Source of the DNA: an uncultured Clostridiaceae bacterium
GTDB lineage: Bacteria > Bacillota > Clostridia > Lachnospirales > Lachnospiraceae
Length of the DNA stretch: 35,931 nucleotides
NCBI GenBank assembly: GCA_947177415.1
Contig: CAMWUK010000030.1
Location: forward strand, 1-35,931
Direction: 5' to 3'
Shown here in pieces: positions 23,110 to 31,666 of this stretch. The stretch's first letter is position 1. The number at the start of each line of letters is the position of its first letter. A model generated the notes under the pieces. The model did not search any database, had not been told where the DNA came from, and was given only the letters and a program-made list of their open reading frames with translations. A program made the translations under genes and the position numbers.

Positions 23110-23913
23110 TTATTGTATTCTTTGGGCACGGTAACTTTCTGCCACAATATCTAATTCCTTACAAAAATGAGACATTCTTTCTAAATCATCTGTCTCATAT
23201 ATAGATAAGAATTCATCTTGTATCTTCATAACCTCACGCTTATTGGCAACCTTATAAAGATTCTCAATATTGGTAAGGATATCTGATACAATCTCTGTCT
23301 TTAGCTGGTAATAATTCTGTGCATCCATTATTTCCTTACGAACTACAGACATCTCATTATCTAAAGTCACAATCGCCTTTGCTGATTTTAACAATTTATC
23401 TTTTACATGTTCTGGCATATTACCTTTATATTTATATTGCAACGAATGTTCCACTGTTGCCCAGAAATTCATAGCCAAAGTACGAATCTGTATCTCTACT
23501 TTTAAAGTTTTTGGCCCCTTTAAGGACTGTACTGTATACTCTGCAATAATATGATAACTCTGATAACCACTAACTTTACTCTTTGTTATGTAATCTTTCT
23601 CTTTTAAAACCTTCATGTCAGAACGTTTACGGATAATTTCAACTACACGGTCAATATCTTCTACAAACCGGCACATAATACGAAGTCCTGCAATATCATC
23701 TATCTTTGTCTCCACATCATCCAAATCTATATTCTTCCGTTGTGCTTTTTCTAATATGCTGGAAATTCTTTTTACTCTCCCATTTACGGACTCTATGGGT
23801 GAATACTGATCCAAATATTCAAATTCGTTCTTAATATGATTAAATTTCACAATTAATTCATCCACTGCTAAAGAATATGGTTCCAACATTGTTCTCCATA
23901 ATTGTAACTCCAT
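23110..23913 (-). CDS. Small alarmone synthetase, RelQ/YjbM-like (p)ppGpp synthase
   Basis: 267 residues, only a RelA/SpoT synthetase domain, without HD hydrolase, TGS or ACT domains, hence a small alarmone synthetase. Motifs: GLRIMCRFVEDIDRV, KDYITKSKVSGYQSYHII (GTP binding), VEIQIRTLAMNFWATVEHSLQYKYK (catalytic Glu region). It makes pppGpp/ppGpp from ATP and GTP/GDP, tuning growth under stress. A C-terminal helical part (about 190-267) fits the tetramer-forming helices. ATG after AGGGAGGTGTGGAATT. Stands alone between mobile elements. Confidence 0.9.
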   Translation of the reverse strand: MELQLWRTMLEPYSLAVDELIVKFNHIKNEFEYLDQYSPIESVNGRVKRISSILEKAQRKNIDLDDVETKIDDIAGLRIMCRFVEDIDRVVEIIRKRSDMKVLKEKDYITKSKVSGYQSYHIIAEYTVQSLKGPKTLKVEIQIRTLAMNFWATVEHSLQYKYKGNMPEHVKDKLLKSAKAIVTLDNEMSVVRKEIMDAQNYYQLKTEIVSDILTNIENLYKVANKREVMKIQDEFLSIYETDDLERMSHFCKELDIVAESYRAQRIQ

Positions 23914-23937
23914 AATTCCACACCTCCCTATCTACTA

Positions 23938-24086
23938 TTCTATTTGTAACAGTTCAGCCGGGGTCTGACCTGTTACAGAATTGGGCAAGCTTCGCATGTA
24001 AATTGCCCAATTCCAATCCTGTTTTAGTCCTTTTTACGGTCTGCACAGCGGAGTGTGCAGACCTACCTGAACTGTTACTTCTATTT
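23938..24086 (+). mobile_element. Family B palindromic mobile element, copy 2, perfect 8-bp target duplication
   Basis: 133 bp at 23946-24078, GTAACAGTTCAG to CTGAACTGTTAC, flanked by TTCTATTT at 23938-23945 and 24079-24086. Arm 2 is GAATTGGGCAA/TTGCCCAATTC, one pair different from copy 1 (G-C there, T-A here). Arm 3 is GTCTGCACA/TGTGCAGAC. Confidence 0.95.
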
Positions 24087-24208
24087 TACATCGGCATCTG
24101 TTATTCTTTGCCTAAACAGATAACCTCTATTCCATATTCACCTTATATATTCTGCTTTTATTATACCATGTTTTCCCACTCTTTTCAAATTTCTTATCCT
24201 AAATTACT

Positions 24209-24462
24209 TTTCAAGAGTAAGAGTTGGTTACTGTTCACAGGTAGTACTTTGCACTTGCTGCAAAGTACGTAAGAACAAGTAGTGGTAGTGAAGAATCCAG
24301 CCTTTCGCCAAAGGCGAATTACAAATAGGCTGGATTCTGTTACTGTTTGCACCGCAGATGTGAACAGTAACTAAGAGTTCAGCCGGGTTCATTCATAAAG
24401 TGCCAGAATATACAAATTGGCTAAAAATATACTTTTACCTGGCTGAACTGTTACTCTCAAGA
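24209..24462 (-). mobile_element. Family C-related element split by a nested family A element
   Basis: Left end GTAAGAGTT at 24217-24225, then the family A insertion, then the element resumes at about 24380 and ends GGCTGAACTGTTAC at 24454. Outer flanks TTTCAAGA (24209-24216) and TCTCAAGA (24455-24462) agree at 7 of 8. Without the insertion the element is about 92 bp and contains GCCAGAATATACAA-type sequence as in family C. Its right end supplies the C-terminal codons of the M23 peptidase gene. Confidence 0.85.
24218..24379 (-). mobile_element. Family A palindromic mobile element, copy 5, nested in a family C element
   Basis: 145 bp at 24227-24371, reverse orientation. It is bounded by TAAGAGTT at 24218-24225 and 24372-24379 (one extra G at 24226). 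The duplicated octamer is itself part of the GTAAGAGTTCAG terminus of the surrounding element, so the order of insertions is fixed: family C first, family A later. All three arms are intact. Confidence 0.92.
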
Positions 24463-25178
24463 TACTTCAAAATCCAATATGGATTCACACTTTGTTCTTC
24501 TCCATCTATATCAAGATATACACCAAAATGTAAATGCACTGGAAACTTTCCCACTGTTCCCTCACTTCCGTATCCACTGTCTCCCATTGTTCCAATAATT
24601 TGTCCTGCCTTAACTTTATCACCAATTTGTAAATTTTTTGCATAATCATATAAATGGGCATAGTAAAAATACGCTCCTGCATCAGAACGTATACCAACCC
24701 GATAACCTCCCTTATCCAGCCAGCCCATTTTTTCTACTGTCCCATCTGACACACTCACAATCTGAAAATAGCCTCTCTCATTTATACCAGACATAATATC
24801 GCATCCCTCATGCTGCCGTTTTCCACCATAAGTCCGTTCTGCAAGCCATGAATTATCAAAAGCAAAGGTTTCCATACCTTTCTCATCTTTTGCCACTGGA
24901 AAGCATTCTATTCCCTTCCATATCGTTTCATACATAGAAAAATATTCTTCACCTATCATTGTTTTCGCAATATTTCTTTTCCAACCCTTCATTCCTTTAC
25001 GAAAAGATGCTGCAATATTTTCACTTATATTCATATTGCAAAAATCTTCTATGCTTTTGGGTCTTTCTCTTTTGCATTGTAAGCCAAAATACAACACTCC
25101 ATTTAACAGGGAAAAGAAAAGAATACATCCCAATAGCCCAATTATATACAACCGGTACGCAAACATTCTTTTTTTCAT
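24435..25178 (-). CDS. Membrane-anchored M23 (LytM/peptidase) domain protein
   Basis: About 247 residues. One N-terminal membrane helix (about 9-30), a helical linker with cysteines, then an M23 domain from about 125. Zinc ligands: RQHEGCDI (His and Asp) and PVHLHFGVY (HxH), with YYAHLYDY and GDKVKAGQIIGTMGDSG between. Family members cut peptide cross-bridges of peptidoglycan or activate other hydrolases; the catalytic set is complete here. ATG at 25178 preferred (AGGTG 8 bases before). The tail SNSSAR is read from the family C-related element; the ancestral end would be LEKVI. Confidence 0.85.
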   Translation of the reverse strand: MKKRMFAYRLYIIGLLGCILFFSLLNGVLYFGLQCKRERPKSIEDFCNMNISENIAASFRKGMKGWKRNIAKTMIGEEYFSMYETIWKGIECFPVAKDEKGMETFAFDNSWLAERTYGGKRQHEGCDIMSGINERGYFQIVSVSDGTVEKMGWLDKGGYRVGIRSDAGAYFYYAHLYDYAKNLQIGDKVKAGQIIGTMGDSGYGSEGTVGKFPVHLHFGVYLDIDGEEQSVNPYWILKYLESNSSAR

Positions 25179-25242
25179 ATCTATCACACCTAAGAAGGTA
25201 CTTCTATCTACTATATGTGTCAGATAGAAAAACTATGCATAA

Positions 25243-26697
25243 CTATTCAGGTAGAACATCTGATATAGTTCTCAAAACTTCCAATAGGTACTTGTACACT
25301 CTCTGGACAGAAGAAATACTTAATCTTTCCTTTGGTGTATGAATATCCAAAATATTCGGACCCATTGATACAATATCTAACTCTGGTTTTTTCCCTGATA
25401 AAATACCACATTCCAAACCGGCATGTATTGCCTCAATCTTTGGCTCTTTGTCATACTGTTCCTTAAAAACTTTTATCATAACCTCACGCAATCTAGAATC
25501 TGCACGATATTCCCAAGCAGGGTATTCACTTTTTTTGCTAAATTTTCCATCTAATAATTCTATCAATTCCTTTAACTGTTCACACATGTATTCCTTATAA
25601 GTCTGCAGTGAGCTACGAAGTGAAAATGATACAAAAACTCCCTCTTCATTAGTATGGCAAATGCCCAAATTTAAAGAGCTTTCCACTAAACCATTTATAG
25701 CACTGCTCATTTTCTGTACTCCATTTGGAACATGATTAAAGAAGAAAAGAAGTTTCTTTGTAAACTCCTCTGAATATACCATTGCTCTTTCTTTTTCTTT
25801 CCAGCCGATTTTCACCTGAAAATCCGGCTCTTGGAACTGTATTTCCCGATTCAGCAAACTATTAATTTCATCAATCATTTCGGAAACTGCATTTTTATCT
25901 TCCACCATAATTTCCACAGTAGTTTCCCTTGGAATAGCATTATCCTTCTGACCGCCTTCAATAGAAATAATACAAAATGGAATCTTTCTTACTTCTAAAC
26001 CATTTAAAATCCTTGCTGCAAGCAAAGTAGCATTTTCACGATTCTTTTCTATCTCTGTTCCAGAATGTCCGCCTTTTAATCCAGAAATTGTCAAAGACAA
26101 AATATCTCCTGTTTTTTCTTTTTTATCATCAGAAAAAACTCCATTCACAGACATTCCCCCGGCACAACTGGTTAACAAAGTTCCTTCTTCTTCAGAATCA
26201 ATATTAATCAAATATTTTCCATTTAAAACAGATGCATCCAGACCAATTGCACCATACATACCAGTCTCTTCATCTGTCGTAAATACCATTTCAAGAGGAG
26301 GATGCACTAGAGAATCATCTGCCAGAATTGCAAGACCGTATGCTAATGCAATCCCATCATCCCCGCCTAATGTAGTCCCCTTTGCAAATATAAAATCTCC
26401 TTCCTTTTGTAAGTCCAATGGTTCCTGAGTAAAGTCATGACATGTTTCATTGTCCTTTTCACATACCATATCCATGTGTCCTTGTAAGATTACTCCCGAT
26501 TTATCTTCCAATCCTGCACTTGCCTTTTTCCTTATAATTACATTTTCACAGGCATCCTGCCTATACTCTAGTCCATGTTGTTTTGCAAACTCCACCAAAT
26601 AATCACTAATTGCCTTATTATTTCCTGATCCTCTTGGCACTTTGCTAATCTCCTCAAAATAATCAAACACCTTCGTATTATCTATCATTTCTAACAA
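25243..26697 (-). CDS. pepD: Aminoacyl-histidine dipeptidase PepD (M20)
   Basis: 484 residues, M20 family. Metal-binding motifs: LQGHMDMVCEKD, GGDDGIALAYGLA, TDEETGMYGAIGL and, near the C-terminus, AIHAGLECGILSGKKPELD. A dimerisation domain lies between (about 205-380). PepD hydrolyses Xaa-His and related dipeptides in the cytosol, supplying amino acids. The start is TTG at 26697: GGAGG lies 8 bases upstream of it, while the ATG three codons later is 17 bases away. Separated from the UPF0210 gene upstream by a possible terminator and a mobile element. Confidence 0.92.
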   Translation of the reverse strand: MLEMIDNTKVFDYFEEISKVPRGSGNNKAISDYLVEFAKQHGLEYRQDACENVIIRKKASAGLEDKSGVILQGHMDMVCEKDNETCHDFTQEPLDLQKEGDFIFAKGTTLGGDDGIALAYGLAILADDSLVHPPLEMVFTTDEETGMYGAIGLDASVLNGKYLINIDSEEEGTLLTSCAGGMSVNGVFSDDKKEKTGDILSLTISGLKGGHSGTEIEKNRENATLLAARILNGLEVRKIPFCIISIEGGQKDNAIPRETTVEIMVEDKNAVSEMIDEINSLLNREIQFQEPDFQVKIGWKEKERAMVYSEEFTKKLLFFFNHVPNGVQKMSSAINGLVESSLNLGICHTNEEGVFVSFSLRSSLQTYKEYMCEQLKELIELLDGKFSKKSEYPAWEYRADSRLREVMIKVFKEQYDKEPKIEAIHAGLECGILSGKKPELDIVSMGPNILDIHTPKERLSISSVQRVYKYLLEVLRTISDVLPE

Positions 26698-26740
26698 TAT
26701 AAAAACCTCCTTTTTCTATGTCTGTCAAGCGATTACTTCA

Positions 26741-26818
26741 AACAAAAAGGCTGTTACGCTTATCAAACACATAAAATTCCAAGAAAATTTCATGCATCTG
26801 TCCACAGAAACAGCCTTT
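26741..26818 (-). terminator. Long-loop hairpin with T-run downstream of the UPF0210 gene
   Basis: AAAGGCTGTT pairs with AACAGCCTTT across about 50 bases; on the minus strand the 3' arm is followed by TTTTTGTTTG. It may terminate the ACT-UPF0210 transcript before pepD, or be a structured leader of pepD. The loop is long for a simple terminator. Confidence 0.5.
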
Positions 26819-26828
26819 ATCCTTTGTT

Positions 26829-26871
26829 ACTTTAGTGTAACTGTTCAGGTACTGAACAGTTACACTTTAGT
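26829..26871. mobile_element. 27-bp palindromic mobile element with perfect 8-bp duplication over a stop codon
   Basis: Element 26837-26863, GTAACTGTTCAG/CTGAACAGTTAC with a 3-base loop. Flanked by ACTTTAGT at 26829-26836 and 26864-26871. Because the duplication continues the palindrome, the inverted repeat reaches 15 bp per arm. The octamer contains the TAA stop of the UPF0210 gene (26867-26869), so the protein end is unchanged. Confidence 0.93.
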
Positions 26872-28231
26872 TTTTAAAACTATGAATAGGTGCAGGAATC
26901 CTTCCGCCCCTATTAATAAAATCATCACAAGAAAATTGATTTACTGGCATAACTGGTGCATATCCAAGTAACCCACCAAATTCAGCAGTTTCACCAACAT
27001 CTTTACCAATTACTGGAATCAAACGCACTGCTGTTGTCTTCTGGTTTACCATGCCAATTGCCATTTCGTCGGCAAGAATACCAGAAATCGTAGATGCTTT
27101 TGTATTTCCAGGAATTGCAATCATATCCAAACCCACAGAACATACACAAGTCATAGCTTCAAGTTTCTCTAAAGTCAAAGCACCTTCATTTACTGCCTGA
27201 ATCATTCCCTGATCTTCGCTAACTGGAATAAATGCACCACTTAAACCACCAACATAAGAAGATGCCATAACGCCACCTTTCTTTACTTGGTCATTCAATA
27301 GTGCCAACGCAGCAGTTGTTCCCGGTGCACCAGCTCTTTCCAGTCCCATTACTTCAAAAATCTCAGCAATACTGTCTCCTACTGCAGGAGTTGGTGCAAG
27401 AGATAAATCAATAATGCCAAATGGAATACCAAGACGTTTGGAAGCCTCTGCTGCAACCAATTGTCCCACTCTGGTAATCTTAAATGCTGTTTTCTTTACA
27501 GTCTCACATAATGTACCAAAGTCTGCTCCCTTTACACTTTCAAGGGCAGATTTCACTACTCCCGGGCCACTGACACCTACATTAATAATGGCATCTGCTT
27601 CGGTAACTCCATGAAAAGCACCTGCCATGAAGGGATTATCATCTGGTGCATTACAAAATACAACCAGCTTAGCACATCCAATAGAATCCTGCTCTTTAGT
27701 AAGCTCTGCTGTCTCTAAAATAATTTCTCCTAACAGTTTTACTGCATCCATATTGATACCTGTTTTGGTAGATCCTACATTCACTGAACTGCAAATTAAG
27801 TCGGTCTCTTTCATTGCCTGAGGAATGGAGCGAATCAGGTACTCGTCACTTTTTGTCATTCCCTTAGAAACCAATGCGGAATATCCACCTATAAAATTCA
27901 CACCAACCTTCTTTGCTGCACGGTCTAATGCCTTAGCCAAAACCACATAATCTTCTGGTGATTTACACGCCCTGGCACCTACCAAAGAAATTGGTGTAAT
28001 GGAAATTCTTTTATTTACAATAGGAATACCATATTCCCTTTCAATCTCCTGCCCTGTAACAACTAAGTCTTTAGCAATAGTAGTAATCTTATTATATATA
28101 TTTTCTGCAACTACATTCACATCAGAATCTGCACAATCCAGTAAATTGATACCAAGTGTGATGGTTCTAACATCCAGATTCTGTTTTTCAATCATTTTAT
28201 TCGTTTCCAGCACTTCAAAAATATTTATCAT
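26867..28231 (-). CDS. UPF0210 (DUF711/PFL) family protein
   Basis: 454 residues, a glycyl-radical-like PFL fold protein of unknown function, highly conserved in anaerobic Firmicutes and archaea. Recognised by [15 protein letters not shown]-type start (here [18 protein letters not shown]), [12 protein letters not shown], and [13 protein letters not shown] and [15 protein letters not shown]. No catalytic role can be assigned. ATG after GGGAGAAAGGATAGAAAA. It follows the ACT-domain gene by 17 bases; this pairing recurs in many genomes and suggests a functional link. Confidence 0.92.
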   Translation of the reverse strand: MINIFEVLETNKMIEKQNLDVRTITLGINLLDCADSDVNVVAENIYNKITTIAKDLVVTGQEIEREYGIPIVNKRISITPISLVGARACKSPEDYVVLAKALDRAAKKVGVNFIGGYSALVSKGMTKSDEYLIRSIPQAMKETDLICSSVNVGSTKTGINMDAVKLLGEIILETAELTKEQDSIGCAKLVVFCNAPDDNPFMAGAFHGVTEADAIINVGVSGPGVVKSALESVKGADFGTLCETVKKTAFKITRVGQLVAAEASKRLGIPFGIIDLSLAPTPAVGDSIAEIFEVMGLERAGAPGTTAALALLNDQVKKGGVMASSYVGGLSGAFIPVSEDQGMIQAVNEGALTLEKLEAMTCVCSVGLDMIAIPGNTKASTISGILADEMAIGMVNQKTTAVRLIPVIGKDVGETAEFGGLLGYAPVMPVNQFSCDDFINRGGRIPAPIHSFKN

Positions 28232-28248
28232 TTTTCTATCCTTTCTCC

Positions 28249-28521
28249 CTACAAACGATGCATTCTATTGAAAATATCTTCTAATTGAACCTTTATGATA
28301 CAACCGATTTCTTCTCCTAGTTTTTCTAAATCATCTGCAATATCATGAAAGTTTTTCGTTGAATCATTGATATCAGCAATCATCATCATATTAAAATATC
28401 CCTGCACAATAGTCTGGGAAATATCCAATATATTTACCTGATTTTCTGATAAATAAGTACAAACCTTTGCAATAATTCCAACACTATCTTTTCCTACTAC
28501 TGTAATAATCGTTTTTTTCAT
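28249..28521 (-). CDS. UPF0237 ACT-domain protein
   Basis: 90 residues, a single ACT domain ([20 protein letters not shown]). The pattern resembles the N-terminal ACT part of GcvR. ACT domains bind small ligands such as amino acids, so this is probably the ligand-sensing partner of the UPF0210 protein encoded next. ATG follows GGGAGGATTATATTC. No DNA-binding part is present. Confidence 0.9.
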   Translation of the reverse strand: MKKTIITVVGKDSVGIIAKVCTYLSENQVNILDISQTIVQGYFNMMMIADINDSTKNFHDIADDLEKLGEEIGCIIKVQLEDIFNRMHRL

Positions 28522-28630
28522 GAATATAATCCTCCCAAAACAGCTTATTGCTGTGTATTTTTCTTATTCCTTAAAACACTTTATTTCATTCTGAAAATTG
28601 CACATCTTATATAGTATACAACAATTCCCC

Positions 28631-29422
28631 CTAGATTTCAAACATAGAAGAAGGTGTACCATAATTTGCTACTGATAAAAAATTTCCCTGACAGTCTACA
28701 CCATGTTCCGCAAGTTCACATTTTACTGTTTCATAAGCCAAATCAGGATAATTATTATCCTTGCTTAAATGTGCTAAAATAACATGTTTTAGCTTTTGGC
28801 TTAAAAGCTGGCACAATAATTTTGCAGAATTGCCATTAGACAAATGCCCTCTTGCACCTAAAATCCGTTGCTTTAACAAGTATGGATAGGGACCAACCTG
28901 TAACATATTTACATCATGATTCGCCTCTAAAAAAAGTATATCAGAATCTTTCAAATTATGTATTGTATAATCATCATAGCTTCCAAGGTCAGTTGCCAAA
29001 CCAATTTTTTGTTCTCCTGACTGAAATGTATAAGCGACCGGATTGCTGGCATCATGAAAAATAGAAAAAGGATTTACTGTAATGTCTTTCACTTTTACTG
29101 CCCTATCCGGCTCCACCAAATGAATCAATTCTTCTGAAATCTTTCCAATATTTTTGGTACGCAACATAGAGTGTATGGTTTCCACTGTACCATAAAGAGG
29201 TAACTGATATCTTCTAGCTAGAACCCCCACTCCTTTAATATGATCCAAATGCTCATGAGTAATAAATATACCATCTAATTCTTCAGGACCCACTCCAATT
29301 CCTTTAAGTCCTTCTTCTACACGCTTTCCGCTAATCCCCGCGTCTACTAGGATTTTTCCTTCCTCTCCACCAATAAATATACAATTTCCTTCGCTTCCAC
29401 TAGAGATACTACACAATCTCAC
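28631..29422 (-). CDS. WalJ/YycJ-like metallo-beta-lactamase-fold hydrolase
   Basis: 263 residues. Metallo-beta-lactamase fold with SSGSEGNCIFIG at the N-terminus, the zinc motif THEHLDHIKG, DLGSYDDY, EANHDVNML and VILAHLSKDNN. YycJ/WalJ proteins are exonuclease-like enzymes linked to the WalRK system, implicated in coordinating replication and wall growth. No walRK genes are present here; assignment rests on overall similarity. 20 bases after the FtsA-like gene on the same strand. Confidence 0.85.
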   Translation of the reverse strand: MRLCSISSGSEGNCIFIGGEEGKILVDAGISGKRVEEGLKGIGVGPEELDGIFITHEHLDHIKGVGVLARRYQLPLYGTVETIHSMLRTKNIGKISEELIHLVEPDRAVKVKDITVNPFSIFHDASNPVAYTFQSGEQKIGLATDLGSYDDYTIHNLKDSDILFLEANHDVNMLQVGPYPYLLKQRILGARGHLSNGNSAKLLCQLLSQKLKHVILAHLSKDNNYPDLAYETVKCELAEHGVDCQGNFLSVANYGTPSSMFEI

Positions 29423-29442
29423 AATCTTTCCTCTTTTCTATT

Positions 29443-31545
29443 TTAGGATTCCCAACCAAGCTCTATGCTGTCTCCATCCGAAATTGGAGTAGAAAAACTT
29501 CCTTCTATCCCATTAACTTTTGTCACAACCGTATTGCCTGCAGCAACAGACGTATCAAAAGGATAAAAATCAAGAATGTCTACAAAAATATAATTATCTT
29601 TTCCTGATAAAACTACTGTTTCATTATTCACAGTAACTGTAATACTTTTTGCTTTTTTATTTGGTTCATCCAAAGTCAAATTTTGTTCTTGGTTTTTCTT
29701 TCTATCTGTCTCTGTAGTCTCACTATCCTGCATACTTTCTATAAGTTCCTGCACATCTTTTATTTCATTGGAATTATCTTCTTCATACCAGACACACTCT
29801 ACTATACTCTCATCATAAATTCTGTCATCCCAGTCACCTTCTTTATGGTTAATAAAAAATTCTTTTGGAACTCCCAAATCCATAAATTCCAATAATTCTT
29901 CCATAAAATAATAATCAAGAATCTCTATTTTATCATTTTCTTGCAGAGAATAGGTGTCTAAAACTACATTTCCATTTACTTTAACCATTCTAGGGCATTT
30001 AACCATTCTATCATTTACAGTAAATGTTAGCGTGTCTTTTCGCTTAAATTCCACTAATTTTCCTATTTCACCACTGGCATCTTTTCCCTCTGTAGATGGA
30101 ATAATTTCTATGATATCTTCTCCATTGATCGACGAATTAAAATTTCCATGTTTTCCATTAATCGTAATTTGTGCTGCCTCACCAGCCTCACCCCGTAGCA
30201 TTCTTTTTTCTCCATTCAGCCAGTAAATAAGTTCCTTTCCTCTCTTAGGGAACAAATTCTCCTTTGGAAATCCAATCTGCATGGCTGCATCCATAACCGA
30301 TAATTTGCCATTATCATATAACTTCACTTGTCTTCCATTTACAGAAACTAAAATAAAGTTATTATTCTTCTCATAATAGCTTAAACAAATTCCAACTGGT
30401 GTAACAAGTGTAGAATCTTTTTTCACATCTTTTTGCAAAAACTCTACACTTCCTAAAACTTCTTCTCCCCGGACTGCCACACGCTCCTTTGGAAGTTTCA
30501 AAAATTTTGCGAGATTCTCTGCAAAATTAGGAAGTTTTCCGCCACCACCTACAATGAATACTGCACTAACAGAAGAACCACCATTTAATTCTTTGATTTT
30601 ATCTGCTACATTCTTGGTAATCCGTTCCACAGTTTTTGAAAGTCCATCTAAAATATCCTTTGCAGGAACGGTATTCTCAAGTCCCATAATATCTTTATAA
30701 GTAACTTCTTCTTGTGAAAAACAAGCCAATTTAATTTCTTCTGCTGTAGCAAAATCTACCAGATACCGTTTGGCAATCTTTTCTGTAAATTCGTCTCCAG
30801 CATATGGTATCATTCCATACCCTATAATACTTCCATCCTTAGTAATAGAAATATCTGAAGTTCCAGCACCTACATCTACCAAAGCTATGTTTAATAACCG
30901 GTAGTTTATCGGAATTGCCACTTCACTTGCCGCAATTGGCTCCAAGGTTAAATTCGCAACTTTTAAATTCGCCCGCTCTACTGCTGCATACAAAGATTCA
31001 ATTACTTCATCTGGCAAAAAAGTTGCAATCAACTCTGCAGAAATCTTGCTTCCCTTATGCCCTTCTAAACTCAACATTAAATAATCATTCAAATAATAAT
31101 GCACGATAGTAGAGCCTACACAGTGCATACGGAACCCTTCCTTTTTCTTACGTCCCTTAAAACTGTCATAAGCCTTTTCAATTCCTAGTAATTCCAAAGT
31201 ACGTAAATGCTCTGTATCTATCACCACTTCGTCTTCTAAATCATAGTCCACACGAACATTTACTGTCTTTAACACACGTCCAGCAGCAGCAATACATACT
31301 TCTTCCAAACGAAAACCTATCATTTCCTCTAACTTTTGTCTTACATTTTGTATGCTTTCTGCAACTTTTGCTATATCATGAATCTGTCCATCTAACATAG
31401 ATCTGGTTTCATGCATTTCCACAACTTGTGCCACTACAACAAATTTCTTTTCACTTTCCCGATATCCAACGGTTCCTACAATACTTCTAGTTCCAATATC
31501 CAGTCCAAAAATATAATGCTCTGGACACCTTCCTAATTCAGCCAC
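29443..31545 (-). CDS. FtsA-like actin-fold ATPase with long C-terminal extension
   Basis: 700 residues, against about 420 for classical FtsA. Residues 1-380 are the FtsA/MreB/PilM actin fold: GLDIGTRSIVGTVGY (phosphate 1), EEVCIAAAGRVL in the SHS2 region, VDVGAGTSDISITKDG (phosphate 2), and FIVGGGGKLPNFAENL (adenosine). From about 390 to 700 come repeated beta-rich units with VNG turns and endings like NDKIEILDY and DGDSIELGW, resembling tandem beta-grasp or ubiquitin-like folds; an acidic stretch separates them. A C-terminal membrane-binding helix as in FtsA is not seen. It probably works in septum or envelope assembly; role unproven. ATG after CACAGGAGGAATTT. Confidence 0.82.
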   Translation of the reverse strand: MAELGRCPEHYIFGLDIGTRSIVGTVGYRESEKKFVVVAQVVEMHETRSMLDGQIHDIAKVAESIQNVRQKLEEMIGFRLEEVCIAAAGRVLKTVNVRVDYDLEDEVVIDTEHLRTLELLGIEKAYDSFKGRKKKEGFRMHCVGSTIVHYYLNDYLMLSLEGHKGSKISAELIATFLPDEVIESLYAAVERANLKVANLTLEPIAASEVAIPINYRLLNIALVDVGAGTSDISITKDGSIIGYGMIPYAGDEFTEKIAKRYLVDFATAEEIKLACFSQEEVTYKDIMGLENTVPAKDILDGLSKTVERITKNVADKIKELNGGSSVSAVFIVGGGGKLPNFAENLAKFLKLPKERVAVRGEEVLGSVEFLQKDVKKDSTLVTPVGICLSYYEKNNNFILVSVNGRQVKLYDNGKLSVMDAAMQIGFPKENLFPKRGKELIYWLNGEKRMLRGEAGEAAQITINGKHGNFNSSINGEDIIEIIPSTEGKDASGEIGKLVEFKRKDTLTFTVNDRMVKCPRMVKVNGNVVLDTYSLQENDKIEILDYYFMEELLEFMDLGVPKEFFINHKEGDWDDRIYDESIVECVWYEEDNSNEIKDVQELIESMQDSETTETDRKKNQEQNLTLDEPNKKAKSITVTVNNETVVLSGKDNYIFVDILDFYPFDTSVAAGNTVVTKVNGIEGSFSTPISDGDSIELGWES

Positions 31546-31666
31546 ATAAATTCCTCCTGTGCATATTTCTATCTATTGTAACTATTCTCATTCAGCACAA
31601 CATCCTATAATATAAATCAAAAACAGGCAAGCTTGCCGATGTCTTATTATACCATAAACTGTATTT
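31546..31666. other. Gap between coaE and the FtsA-like gene
   Basis: Minus strand carries a weak hairpin, AGGCAAGCTTGCCT (about 31625-31638), then TGTTTTTG, which may be a terminator for coaE, and AT-rich promoter-like DNA upstream of the FtsA-like gene. Neither is convincing alone. Confidence 0.35.

Noticed and set aside
3674-24379. Family A elements as integron attC sites (cloverleaf palindromes)
   Set aside because: No integrase or cassette genes; ends are GTTAC/GTAAC in the opposite sense to attC core sites, and flanking 8-bp duplications point to transposition.
3674-24379. CRISPR array
   Set aside because: Repeats are dispersed kilobases apart, not regularly spaced, and no cas genes are present.
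26741-26818. T-box or amino-acid riboswitch upstream of pepD
   Set aside because: No T-box consensus or specifier loop, and no match to a known riboswitch core that I could see.
20404-26871. Short palindromes at gene ends read as intrinsic terminators
   Set aside because: They lack a T-tract on either strand, lie within likely operons, and have 8-bp target duplications, which terminators do not.
31625-31645. GGCAAGCTTGCC palindrome as a strong terminator of coaE
   Set aside because: With a minimal loop only four pairs remain; too weak to call as a feature of its own.
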